41,283 bases of DNA from Candidatus Epulonipiscioides saccharophilum (GTDB lineage: Bacteria; Bacillota; Clostridia; Lachnospirales; Cellulosilyticaceae): NCBI GenBank assembly GCA_002007295.1, contig LNZM01000035.1, positions 1 to 41,283 on the forward strand, written 5' to 3'. The translations under genes were made by a program, and so were the position numbers. Position 1 is the first letter of the stretch. Each line of letters opens with the position of its first letter. This document shows, piece by piece, positions 1-6,943 of the stretch. The notes below the pieces were generated by a model. That model worked only from the letters and a program-made list of their open reading frames with translations. It ran no database searches and had not been told where the DNA came from.

Positions 1-84
1 GAGATGGCTGAAATTAATTTATCTTTATCTAAATTATATTTCGAAATAGAAAGAGAGGCCCAATCGTATTATGACGATATGTAG
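1..84 (+). CDS. MazE/EndoAI-type antitoxin, C-terminal fragment
   Basis: Partial gene whose 5' part lies outside the window. The visible 27 codons start [20 protein letters not shown] and end at a TAG at 82-84. This matches the C-terminal toxin-wrapping tail of the Firmicutes EndoAI/MazE antitoxin, which in Bacillus reads GYMEMAKINLNIS. The ribbon-helix-helix DNA-binding part would lie upstream. The stop is 14 nt before the mazF start, the normal antitoxin-then-toxin order, so the two are presumably co-transcribed. In this family the antitoxin binds the toxin dimer and represses its own operon. The identification rests on a short stretch plus the neighbour. Confidence 0.8.
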   Translation, partial: EMAEINLSLSKLYFEIEREAQSYYDDM

Positions 85-98
85 CGGAGTGTGGTAAA

Positions 99-446
99 AT
101 GATAGTTAAACGTGGTGATATATTTTATGCGGATTTAAGCCCAGTTATAGGATCCGAACAAGGAGGCATTAGACCTGTACTGGTTGTTCAAAATGAAATG
201 GGTAATCGATTTAGTCCTACCGTTATTTGTGCAGCAATAACTTCAAAAATTAATAAAGCAAAACTTCCTACTCATGTGGAAATTGACGACAAATACTATG
301 GTATTGTTAAAAAGTCTGTGATTTTGCTAGAGCAAATTAGGACTATAGACAAAAAAAGGTTAAAGGAAAAAATATGCCATTTAGATCAGGACTTGATGAA
401 ACAAGTAGATAAAGCTATACTTGTGAGCTTTAGCATAGGTACATAG
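99..446 (+). CDS. mazF: MazF/EndoA mRNA interferase toxin
   Basis: A 115-aa toxin of the MazF/EndoA/PemK family, which cuts single-stranded mRNA at short sites (UACAU for Bacillus EndoA; the site here is unknown). It is nearly co-linear with Bacillus EndoA (116 aa): MIVKRGDI at the N-terminus, [14 protein letters not shown] in the middle and [10 protein letters not shown] near the C-terminus. The residues known to be catalytic in EndoA, Arg25 and Thr48, are both present, so the toxin looks intact. A weak GGAG lies about 10 nt before the ATG. A hairpin terminator follows. It forms a toxin-antitoxin pair with the partial gene just upstream. Confidence 0.95.
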   Translation: MIVKRGDIFYADLSPVIGSEQGGIRPVLVVQNEMGNRFSPTVICAAITSKINKAKLPTHVEIDDKYYGIVKKSVILLEQIRTIDKKRLKEKICHLDQDLMKQVDKAILVSFSIGT

Positions 447-472
447 ACTACTTGTTTTGACGGCAAAAAAAT

Positions 473-499
473 AAAGGACTAGATTTACTAGTCTTTTTT
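473..499 (+). terminator. Rho-independent terminator after mazF
   Basis: The stem GACTAG (477-482) pairs with CTAGTC (488-493) around a 5-nt loop and is followed by six T. The stem can extend into the flanking A and T runs. It separates the toxin-antitoxin operon from clpC. Confidence 0.85.
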
Positions 500-500
500 A

Positions 501-529
501 TTGACAAATTTCAAAAATAATTTCATAAT
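501..529 (+). promoter_or_regulatory. Sigma-A promoter for clpC
   Basis: TTGACA at 501-506, a 17-nt spacer and CATAAT at 524-529. It begins directly after the T-run of the mazF terminator and lies about 45 nt before the clpC start. No CtsR heptad repeat (GGTCAAA type) is visible around it, so ClpC here may not be under CtsR control. Confidence 0.75.
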
Positions 530-574
530 ATATATAGCATGCAGAAGAACTATATATTAGAAAGAGGGAAATGT

Positions 575-3016
575 ATGGAGCAATCAAAATTAACACAGCA
601 AGCGCAAGCAGCAATAGACTACGCAGAATATATAATGATTTCCTTTAATCATAAATACCTTGGTACTGAACATATGTTAGTTGGTTTATCTCATGTAGAA
701 GGATCTATTTCTAAAACAGCTCTTAACAATCAGCAAGTTAAAGAAGATGACATAATTAAAAAAATTCGTGAAATTATCGGCAAAGGTAGCATAGCTGATA
801 AAACTCAGGCTGGATTTACACCAAGAATGAAACTACTGATTGAAAAAAGCGAAAAGCTAGCTAAACAATTCGGAACCACTTCGGTCGGAACAGAACATTT
901 ATTGATGGTTTTATTAAAAGAAACTCAGTCTGTCGCTATACGGATATTAGAACTTTTAAAAGTTGATATAACAAAACTCTATATTAGCTTGAATAATATT
1001 GTAGTTGGTGATAAAATTAAAGACATCAACTTTAATATCAATAGCATGAAAGAAAATAAAGCTAGTTTGACTCCAACTTTAGATAAATTTAGTCGTGATT
1101 TTACTCAGTTAGCCGTAGATGGGAAATTCGATCCAGTTATAGGTAGAGAAGTAGAGATAGAAAGAATAATCCAAATTCTCTCTCGTAGAACAAAAAATAA
1201 TCCATGTCTTATCGGAGAGCCGGGTGTAGGAAAAACAGCTGTAGTTGAAGGTTTGGCACAAAAAATTATATACGGTTCTGTGCCCAGTACTTTAAAAAAT
1301 AGACGAGTTGTTTCTTTAGATTTAGCTAGTCTAGTTGCTGGTACTAGATATAGAGGTGAATTCGAAGAAAGAATCAATAAAGTAATCAAGGAAATTGTTG
1401 ATGCTGGCGACTTAATCCTTTTTATAGATGAACTTCATACTATAATCGGTGCCGGATCGGCCGAAGGAACTATGGACGCTTCAAATATTCTTAAGCCTTC
1501 TCTAGCTCGTGGAGAACTTCAATTGATAGGAGCAACAACTTTAGCTGAATATCGTAAGTATATCGAAAAAGATGCTGCTTTAGAAAGACGCTTCCAACCT
1601 GTTATGGTTGAAGAGCCGACTACAGCAGAAACTTTAGAAATCCTTAATGGCATAAAATCTCATTATGAAGACCATCATCAGGTTACCATATCCGAGGAGG
1701 CCCTAAAGGCTTCTGTTAAACTTTCTAAACGTTATATTAATGATAGATTTTTGCCAGATAAAGCTATTGACCTTATTGATGAAGCTGCCTCCCGTGTTCG
1801 ATTAAAAGCTTATACTTCTCCTGTAAAAATTAAAGATACTGAAAAACTGTTATTGGATACTGCCTTAGCAAAAGAAGAAGCTATAATCGACGAAGAGTAT
1901 GAAAAAGCAGCTGAGATTAAAAAACGAGAAAACGAACTTCGTGAAAAGCTTATAAAACTTACCAAGGATTGGGAAGATAAACACGAAAAAAATAATCAGA
2001 TCGTTACCGATGAGGATGTCGCAGACGTTGTTAGTAGTTGGGTAAACATTCCGGTTAATAGGCTAAAAAGCGAAGACACTGCTAAATTAAAGAATCTCGA
2101 AAAAGAACTTCATGAAAGAATTATCGGCCAAGATGAAGCTATCATAAGCGTAGCTAAAGCTGTTCGTAGAGGAAGAGTTGGATTGAAAGATCCCAATAGA
2201 CCTATAGGTTCATTCTTATTTTTAGGTCCAACCGGTGTCGGCAAAACAGAATTGACTAAAGCTCTAGCCTTTACTTTATTCGGTGACGAAAACAGCATGA
2301 TTAGGGTAGACATGAGTGAATATATGGAAAAACATTCTGTATCCAAACTAATCGGTTCTCCGCCTGGTTATGTAGGCTTTGAAGAAGGTGGCCAGTTAAC
2401 TGAAAAAATCCGAAAAAAACCTTATAGCGTAATCTTATTAGACGAAATCGAAAAGGCCCATCCAGATGTCTTTAATATGCTTCTACAAATTTTAGATGAT
2501 GGCCATGTAACTGATTCTAAAGGCCGTAGAGTGGACTTTAAGAATACTATCATTATTATGACTTCTAATATCGGTGCCACTCAAATTACTTCTCCTAAAA
2601 AAGTCGGTTTTGTTGATACTAGCAACGCTGCCCAAGAATATACAGACATGAAGAAAATGGTTATGGAAGAAGTTAAAAAATTATTTAGACCAGAATTTTT
2701 AAATAGATTGGATGAAACTATTGTTTTCCATCCTTTGACTACTGAGAATATAGAAGAAATTGCACAAGTTATGACTAAATCTCTTATTAATAGAATCTCT
2801 AAAAACGTCGGAGTAAACTTGAAACTTTCAGAGACGGCTATTAAACTGTTAGCTAAAAAAGGCTATGACCAAGCTTATGGCGCAAGACCTTTAAAACGTG
2901 TAATCCAGTCTGAAATAGAAGATCAATTAGCAGATAAAATGCTAGAGGGCAAAATTTCAGAAGGCGATAATGTGAAAATTAAAGTTAAGGAAGAAAAGTT
3001 GATTTTTACCAAATAA
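575..3016 (+). CDS. clpC: ClpC, AAA+ unfoldase of the Clp protease
   Basis: An HSP100 ATPase that unfolds substrates and feeds them to ClpP in the cytoplasm. The ATG at 575 is preferred over an in-frame ATG at 539 because AAAGAGGG lies 6 nt upstream of it. The product is 813 aa, as expected for ClpC (Bacillus 810). Domains in order: two Clp-N repeats (about 1-140), AAA+ module 1 with Walker A GEPGVGKT (about 214-221) and Walker B LILFIDE (about 280-286), a short UVR/M domain (about 430-465), and AAA+ module 2 with Walker A GPTGVGKT (about 551-558) and a GYVGFEEGG pore loop. The linker marks it as ClpC rather than ClpB. The usual ctsR-mcsA-mcsB partners are not next to it: mazEF is upstream and an unrelated small gene downstream. 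Confidence 0.96.
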   Translation: MEQSKLTQQAQAAIDYAEYIMISFNHKYLGTEHMLVGLSHVEGSISKTALNNQQVKEDDIIKKIREIIGKGSIADKTQAGFTPRMKLLIEKSEKLAKQFGTTSVGTEHLLMVLLKETQSVAIRILELLKVDITKLYISLNNIVVGDKIKDINFNINSMKENKASLTPTLDKFSRDFTQLAVDGKFDPVIGREVEIERIIQILSRRTKNNPCLIGEPGVGKTAVVEGLAQKIIYGSVPSTLKNRRVVSLDLASLVAGTRYRGEFEERINKVIKEIVDAGDLILFIDELHTIIGAGSAEGTMDASNILKPSLARGELQLIGATTLAEYRKYIEKDAALERRFQPVMVEEPTTAETLEILNGIKSHYEDHHQVTISEEALKASVKLSKRYINDRFLPDKAIDLIDEAASRVRLKAYTSPVKIKDTEKLLLDTALAKEEAIIDEEYEKAAEIKKRENELREKLIKLTKDWEDKHEKNNQIVTDEDVADVVSSWVNIPVNRLKSEDTAKLKNLEKELHERIIGQDEAIISVAKAVRRGRVGLKDPNRPIGSFLFLGPTGVGKTELTKALAFTLFGDENSMIRVDMSEYMEKHSVSKLIGSPPGYVGFEEGGQLTEKIRKKPYSVILLDEIEKAHPDVFNMLLQILDDGHVTDSKGRRVDFKNTIIIMTSNIGATQITSPKKVGFVDTSNAAQEYTDMKKMVMEEVKKLFRPEFLNRLDETIVFHPLTTENIEEIAQVMTKSLINRISKNVGVNLKLSETAIKLLAKKGYDQAYGARPLKRVIQSEIEDQLADKMLEGKISEGDNVKIKVKEEKLIFTK

Positions 3017-3034
3017 TATGAGGAGGATTTTAAA

Positions 3035-3445
3035 ATGGCAATAGTAGAAGAGTTAATCCGAGTAAATGATGACGGTTCATTAAGTTTTGGGAACTATTTA
3101 TTACCAGCAAAGGATAAAATCGAAGACTTTATAATTGACGGGGTAAGTTTTAAAGCAAAGACTTTTAATGAAGTAACAAAATTAAAAAGAGAAGGCCAAT
3201 TAGTCTATGAATCCATACCTGGAACAGCAGTGCACAATTTTTCAATATCGGATGATAAAATTTACTTTGATATAGAGGGATATGCGCCGACTGGAATAAC
3301 TCTAGAACTCACACCTAGTACGACTTATCAGTTTAAGGTAGATGACGAGGAAGTAGCCCTAGTAAAGACAAGTACAACAGGAAAAGTAACTCTTCATATT
3401 GATGCTGTCGAGAATCCACAGGTTGTAGAACTGATTAAAAAATAA
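3035..3445 (+). CDS. Conserved clostridial small protein (sometimes labelled endosialidase-like)
   Basis: A 136-aa protein with no signal peptide or membrane segment. AGGAGG lies 8 nt before the ATG. The opening MAIVEELIRVNDDGSLSFGN and the middle ESIPGTAVHNFSISDDK look like a small protein common in Clostridia. Some databases call it endosialidase, but no catalytic motif supports that. The C-terminal half reads as beta-strands with a T-rich turn region, possibly an immunoglobulin-like fold (inference). It follows clpC by 18 nt and may be read through from it. Its last 16 or so codons and terminator are duplicated immediately downstream. Confidence 0.7.
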   Translation: MAIVEELIRVNDDGSLSFGNYLLPAKDKIEDFIIDGVSFKAKTFNEVTKLKREGQLVYESIPGTAVHNFSISDDKIYFDIEGYAPTGITLELTPSTTYQFKVDDEEVALVKTSTTGKVTLHIDAVENPQVVELIKK

Positions 3446-3605
3446 ATTTCAAAAATTAAAAGGGAGCCTTCAAAGCTCCCTCTTTTTTGCTATATCTATT
3501 ATATTTATATAGATGTTATCGAGAATCCACAGATCGTAGAATTGATTAAAAAATAAACAGGGAGCCTTCAAAACACCCTCTTTTTTTTACTATATCCATT
3601 ATCTT
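3396..3605 (+). repeat. Tandem duplication of a gene 3' end plus its terminator (2 copies, ~110 bp)
   Basis: The first copy (about 3396-3500) is the real end of the 136-aa gene with its terminator. The second copy (about 3505-3605) repeats the last codons (GATGTTATCGAGAATCCACA against GATGCTGTCGAGAATCCACA), the TAA and a decayed terminator hairpin. In the second copy GGGAG-CCTTCAAAA-CACCC keeps only a mismatched stem before eight T. The offset is 111 nt at the left edge and about 100 nt at the right. The second copy has no start codon and is not a gene. It lies just before the end of the convergent ung gene. Confidence 0.9.
3460..3488 (+). terminator. Rho-independent terminator
   Basis: GGGAGC (3462-3467) pairs with GCTCCC (3475-3480) around a 7-nt loop and is followed by TCTTTTTT. 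It ends the clpC/small-protein unit. Confidence 0.9.
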
Positions 3606-3614
3606 CAATAACGA

Positions 3615-4247
3615 TTACTGATGACTATTAGTCCAATTTATCGGTGTTTGACCAGTACTAATTAAAATTTCATTTGCTTTTCTAAAATGACCAGATCCTA
3701 AAAATCCTCTATGCGCTGATAATGGACTCGGATGAGATGTTTTTAAAATAGGATGTTTCGTAATCAATGATGATTTCTGTTGCGCAAAACTGCCCCAAAG
3801 CATGAATACTACTGGCCGATCTTGCTCGTTAATAAGTTCGATTACTCTATTCGTAAAAATTTCCCAACCTTTATCTTTGTGCGAATTAGCCTGGTTCTCT
3901 CTTACTGTTAAGACTGTATTTAGCAATAGAACTCCTTGTTTTGCTAAATATTCAAGATTTCCACTCTTCGGCATGTAGCCGATTTCTTTAAATATATTAA
4001 TTAGTGATGGTGGCATCCTTTGTCCGTCATTTACCGAAAATGCAAAACCATGTGCCTGATTCCTACCATGATAAGGATCTTGCCCTAATATTACTACCTT
4101 TATATCCGGTGTGTGTTTTAAAGCATTAAAAATATCACGACGAGGTGGAAAAATTGTATGGTTAGCATACTCATAATCTAAAAATTTCATCAGTTCTTGA
4201 AAATATGGCTTTTCTTTTTCAGGAGTTAGAAGTGGCAATATGTTCAT
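3615..4247 (-). CDS. ung: Uracil-DNA glycosylase, family 1
   Basis: A 210-aa cytoplasmic repair enzyme that removes uracil from DNA. The water-activating loop GQDPYHG is present with catalytic Asp57. The leucine-loop motif [10 protein letters not shown] carries His172, and the signature [12 protein letters not shown] lies between. Length is slightly under the usual 220-230 aa, with a shorter stretch before [10 protein letters not shown]. The start ATG overlaps the stop of the upstream gene (TAATG), so translation is probably coupled. It ends facing the duplicated 3' end of the 136-aa gene. Confidence 0.97.
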   Translation of the reverse strand: MNILPLLTPEKEKPYFQELMKFLDYEYANHTIFPPRRDIFNALKHTPDIKVVILGQDPYHGRNQAHGFAFSVNDGQRMPPSLINIFKEIGYMPKSGNLEYLAKQGVLLLNTVLTVRENQANSHKDKGWEIFTNRVIELINEQDRPVVFMLWGSFAQQKSSLITKHPILKTSHPSPLSAHRGFLGSGHFRKANEILISTGQTPINWTNSHQ

Positions 4248-4546
4248 TAATCTTCATCGTCCTCGTCATAATCATAGGCTTCGTCATTGTCATCAAAATA
4301 ATCAGCACATTCATTACATAACATTTCGCCTACCGGTACATGAGTCCCACAGTGTTCACAAAGCCCCACTGAACGACCTACATCTTCTAATATTTCATAC
4401 TCATTACAATCGCAACGAGTACCAATATTCATTATTCTTTTAGCAAAGGATCTTCTAGTTTCTAGCGGTAATAGCGCAAAAAAAGTTTGATTGGATAATT
4501 CGCATAAAACATTGTTTAGCATATAACTTCCAGTATGATTACTCAT
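4247..4546 (-). CDS. Conserved small Cys-rich protein, probable zinc ribbon
   Basis: A 99-aa protein of unknown role. The start at 4546 ([14 protein letters not shown]) is chosen because GGAG lies 9 nt upstream. An in-frame ATG at 4561 has no convincing ribosome binding site. Features are an N-terminal helical part, a Cys pattern (RCDC, then LCEHCG, then MLCNEC) that could bind zinc, and a very acidic tail (DYDEDDED). Similar proteins opening with MSNHTGSY occur in Clostridia, from memory. It overlaps ung by one base, so it is the first gene of a two-gene unit. The repeat element at 4586-4980 sits about 40 bp upstream, where the promoter would be expected. Confidence 0.7.
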   Translation of the reverse strand: MSNHTGSYMLNNVLCELSNQTFFALLPLETRRSFAKRIMNIGTRCDCNEYEILEDVGRSVGLCEHCGTHVPVGEMLCNECADYFDDNDEAYDYDEDDED

Positions 4547-4585
4547 AATAAAAAACTCCATTTCAATTTTATTCTCTTAATGATT

Positions 4586-4980
4586 TTGACACCCCCCACG
4601 CCTAAAGGTGGGGGATTCTAAAGTGATTAAAGGACAAATTACAAATTCATTTCTGAGCGTCCAACCTTGAAGTTAAGGGGATGTCATGACCCTTCATACA
4701 ACAGGACATATAGTCTTGTATGCTGATACACTTTTACCATGTATCCGAGATACTGAGTCTTTAATAAATTGTTTTGACGACTTTTTCGTGTCGTGTTTCA
4801 CTTTAGAAACATTTTCGGTGCATTGAATATTTTACGCTAGAAATGACTATTTCTAGCAACCGTCTATATTAAGTTGTATCTAGAGTATAACCAAAAAACA
4901 AAAGATATAAACATTTTTTGAAAAAATTTAATAGTCTTATATCCCCATAGTTAAAGCTAGGGGCTTTACGGCTTGTCTGG
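4586..4980 (-). mobile_element. IS200/IS605-like non-autonomous element, copy 1 (no transposase)
   Basis: A 395-bp repeat also found at 24892-25284 and, cut by the window edge, from 41146. One end has the hairpin CCCCCAC-loop-GTGGGGG (4592-4614). The other has a CCCC…GGGG stem around TTAAAG (4943-4963). Read on the minus strand the element starts near AGACAAGCCGTAAAGCCCC and ends GGGGGGTGTCAA, the typical right-end hairpin and TCAA of TnpB-type IS605 elements, where the guide RNA scaffold stops. Inside are more hairpins, including a perfect 9-bp stem at 4836-4857 and CATACAA…TTGTATG. No ORF of useful size is present. The structure and copy number are seen directly; the family assignment comes from the ends. 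Confidence 0.7.
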
Positions 4981-5039
4981 TAAATAAATTATTGCCATGA
5001 AGTTAATCTATTATACTTTTGAAGCTAATTTTTGCAAAA

Positions 5040-5150
5040 AAAGAGAGGTTGTCGCTCGGTAGACTCCAGTGAAGTAGGAACAAGATCTAAGTTGTTGGCC
5101 AAGGCTCTCCACCCAGCTAACTGAGAGCTGAGGGGACGATGAACTGAGGG
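5040..5150. other. Structured GC-richer island, possible RNA or element remnant
   Basis: About 110 bp that is clearly richer in G and C than the AT-rich flanks and has no ORF. GAGAG (5044-5048) can pair with CTCTC (about 5104-5108). AACAA pairs with TTGTT around GATCTAAG, and CAGCT pairs with AGCTG. The string CCAGTGAAGTAGGAA resembles the sequence just before the right-end hairpin of TnpB-type IS elements, so this may be the end of another decayed element on the plus strand. On the minus strand it ends CAACCTCTCTTTTTTT, which could equally be the 3' end of a small RNA. Neither reading is proven. Confidence 0.4.
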
Positions 5151-5189
5151 GTACAATACTATGAAATAGACTGAATGGAAATCATGAAA

Positions 5190-5230
5190 CAAAAAAACGA
5201 GCTACCCTTTTTGGAGCACTCGTTTTCTGA
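5190..5230 (-). terminator. Terminator downstream of the purine permease
   Basis: AAAACGAG (5194-5201) pairs with CTCGTTTT (5219-5226), with an inner GCT…AGC pairing. On the minus strand the stem is followed by a run of T, fitting termination of the permease gene that ends at 5268. Confidence 0.8.
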
Positions 5231-5267
5231 TGTTTGGAGTTGTTAATGCAACAGTTCCCTAGGCCTT

Positions 5268-6800
5268 TTATTTAGAAAGTTTATCGTTAGCATTCTTTTT
5301 ATCTGTATGCAGTTGATCCATATTATTAAATTTGACTTGACGTTTTTTCATATATAAATGTATACCTACAGCTAAAGCTATCGTGATTATAGCAACATAA
5401 GAAAAAAGATCGCCTGTAATATATTTTTCAACAAATAAAAGAGCAATAATTCTAAGTAAATAGCTTAGTTTTTGACGATTACCCACCAAGTCGTTGATTA
5501 TGACGTAAGATACTACCCCAAAAACAATACCTTCAGAAATGCTATAAGTAAACGTCATAGCTGCAATAGCTAAGAAAGCAGGTATTCCCTCAGCCGGATC
5601 GATCAAATCAATTTTAGTAATAGATCCCATCATGTAAAATCCTACTAATATTAACGCCGGAGCCGTAGCAAAAGAAGGTATGGCTAAGAAAATCGGCGAT
5701 AAAAACAATGCTAACCCAAATAATATGGCTACGAATATAGATGTTAGTCCGGTTCGTCCGCCTTCAGCTACTCCCGAAGCACTTTCTACATAGGTTGTTG
5801 TTGTGCTTGTTCCTAAACATGCTCCCACTGTTGTCGCTACAGCGTCGGCCATTAGCGCTCCTTTTATTCTCGGTAAATTCCCTTCTTCATCCAACATGTT
5901 CGCTTTAGATGAAACGCCGATTAATGTCCCGATAGTATCAAATAAATCTACGAATAAAAATGCAAACACAATTGCAAAAAATTCGCCGCTTAGCAACATG
6001 CTAAAGTCTAATTTAAATAAAATTGGCTCTATACTTGGTATTCCAAATCCATTCGAAAAGTCTGGTATTAAACTATAAAACGCTGGATTCCCTGCTGTAT
6101 TCGGTATATATGGTTTATACAATCCGATTAGTTGGCAAAGTATTCCGATTATGTAAGTAGCTAAAATTCCAAGTAGCATAGCACCTTTAATTTTTTTTGT
6201 CATTAATACTGAAATAAAAATAATCCCAACAATTGTTAGCAAGATAGTAATTCCTACATTATTAAACCCATATGCTTCTCCCGGAAATAAGGCACGATAC
6301 TTATCAAAACTAAAAATGCTAACTTTTGTTGCTCCGTCTGCTATGACTAAATTAGAATTTTGAAAACCTATGAAAGCAATGAAAAATCCGATTCCTGCTC
6401 CAACAGCATGTTTTAGATTGGTCGGAATAGCTCTAAATATCGATTCTCTTATATTAAATAAGGACATTACCATAAACAATATTCCTTCTACAAACACAGC
6501 CGCCAGTGCAACTTCAAAACTAACTCCCATCCCAATTACAACTGTAAATGCAAAGAAAGCATTCAATCCCATGCCAGGCGCTAATGCAAATGGATAATTG
6601 GCCATAAACGCCATGCATAAACATCCTATTATCGACGCTAGCGCCGTCGCTGTGAATAACGCTCCAGCGTCCATCCCTGTAGCTGATAAAAGATTCGGAT
6701 TCACTGCTAATATGTAGGCCATGGTCATGAAAGTCGTAATCCCTGCTATCAATTCGGTCTTTAGATTAGTATTGTTCTCTTTTAAATCAAAGATTTTCAT
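5268..6800 (-). CDS. AzgA-type purine (guanine/hypoxanthine/adenine) permease, NCS2 superfamily
   Basis: A 510-aa inner-membrane transporter of the AzgA/PbuG branch, which takes up purine bases with protons. The N-terminus AGITTFMTMAYILAVNP and the motif LAPGMGLNAFFAF are diagnostic of this branch; many hydrophobic segments follow. The segment FLFVDLFDTIGTLIGVSSKA carries the acidic residue region used in substrate binding in this fold. The last 30 or so residues are charged and cytoplasmic. GTAGGG precedes the ATG. It has its own promoter and terminator and stands alone. Which purine it prefers cannot be read from sequence. Confidence 0.92.
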   Translation of the reverse strand: MKIFDLKENNTNLKTELIAGITTFMTMAYILAVNPNLLSATGMDAGALFTATALASIIGCLCMAFMANYPFALAPGMGLNAFFAFTVVIGMGVSFEVALAAVFVEGILFMVMSLFNIRESIFRAIPTNLKHAVGAGIGFFIAFIGFQNSNLVIADGATKVSIFSFDKYRALFPGEAYGFNNVGITILLTIVGIIFISVLMTKKIKGAMLLGILATYIIGILCQLIGLYKPYIPNTAGNPAFYSLIPDFSNGFGIPSIEPILFKLDFSMLLSGEFFAIVFAFLFVDLFDTIGTLIGVSSKANMLDEEGNLPRIKGALMADAVATTVGACLGTSTTTTYVESASGVAEGGRTGLTSIFVAILFGLALFLSPIFLAIPSFATAPALILVGFYMMGSITKIDLIDPAEGIPAFLAIAAMTFTYSISEGIVFGVVSYVIINDLVGNRQKLSYLLRIIALLFVEKYITGDLFSYVAIITIALAVGIHLYMKKRQVKFNNMDQLHTDKKNANDKLSK

Positions 6801-6836
6801 TTTTTACCCTACTTTCTATTCTTTATATAACTCAAC

Positions 6837-6865
6837 ATTATATATTATTATTTTAAAAATATCAA
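6837..6865 (-). promoter_or_regulatory. Sigma-A promoter of the purine permease
   Basis: On the minus strand TTGATA (6860-6865), a 17-nt spacer and a perfect TATAAT (6837-6842). No purine riboswitch fold lies between it and the ATG at 6800; the leader is only about 30 nt. Confidence 0.8.
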
Positions 6866-6879
6866 TACTTTCAAAAAAT

Positions 6880-6925
6880 AAATAAAAAACTACTTCTAAG
6901 ATTAATAATCTCAAAGAAGTAGTTT
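6880..6925 (-). terminator. Terminator of the amylopullulanase gene
   Basis: On the minus strand AAACTACTTCT pairs with AGAAGTAGTTT. The loop contains a second pairing, GAGATT with AATCTT. A T-rich tail follows. Confidence 0.9.
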
Positions 6926-6943
6926 CATACAATCAATATTTAA

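Noticed and set aside
501-575. A CtsR operator at clpC
   Set aside because: TTGACAAATTTCAAA looks superficially similar, but the tandem GGTCAAA heptads are absent.
4240-4443. A 67-codon His-rich plus-strand frame
   Set aside because: It is the antisense of the acidic and Cys-rich part of the small zinc-ribbon gene.
4586-4980. A group I intron (IStron-type) reading of the repeat element
   Set aside because: A short string similar to the P7 3' strand (GACATATAGTC) occurs, but no matching partner strand or G-binding core could be traced in either orientation.
6801-6860. A purine riboswitch in the leader of the purine permease gene
   Set aside because: The leader is about 30 nt from the -10 box and lacks the three-stem junction and its conserved loops.
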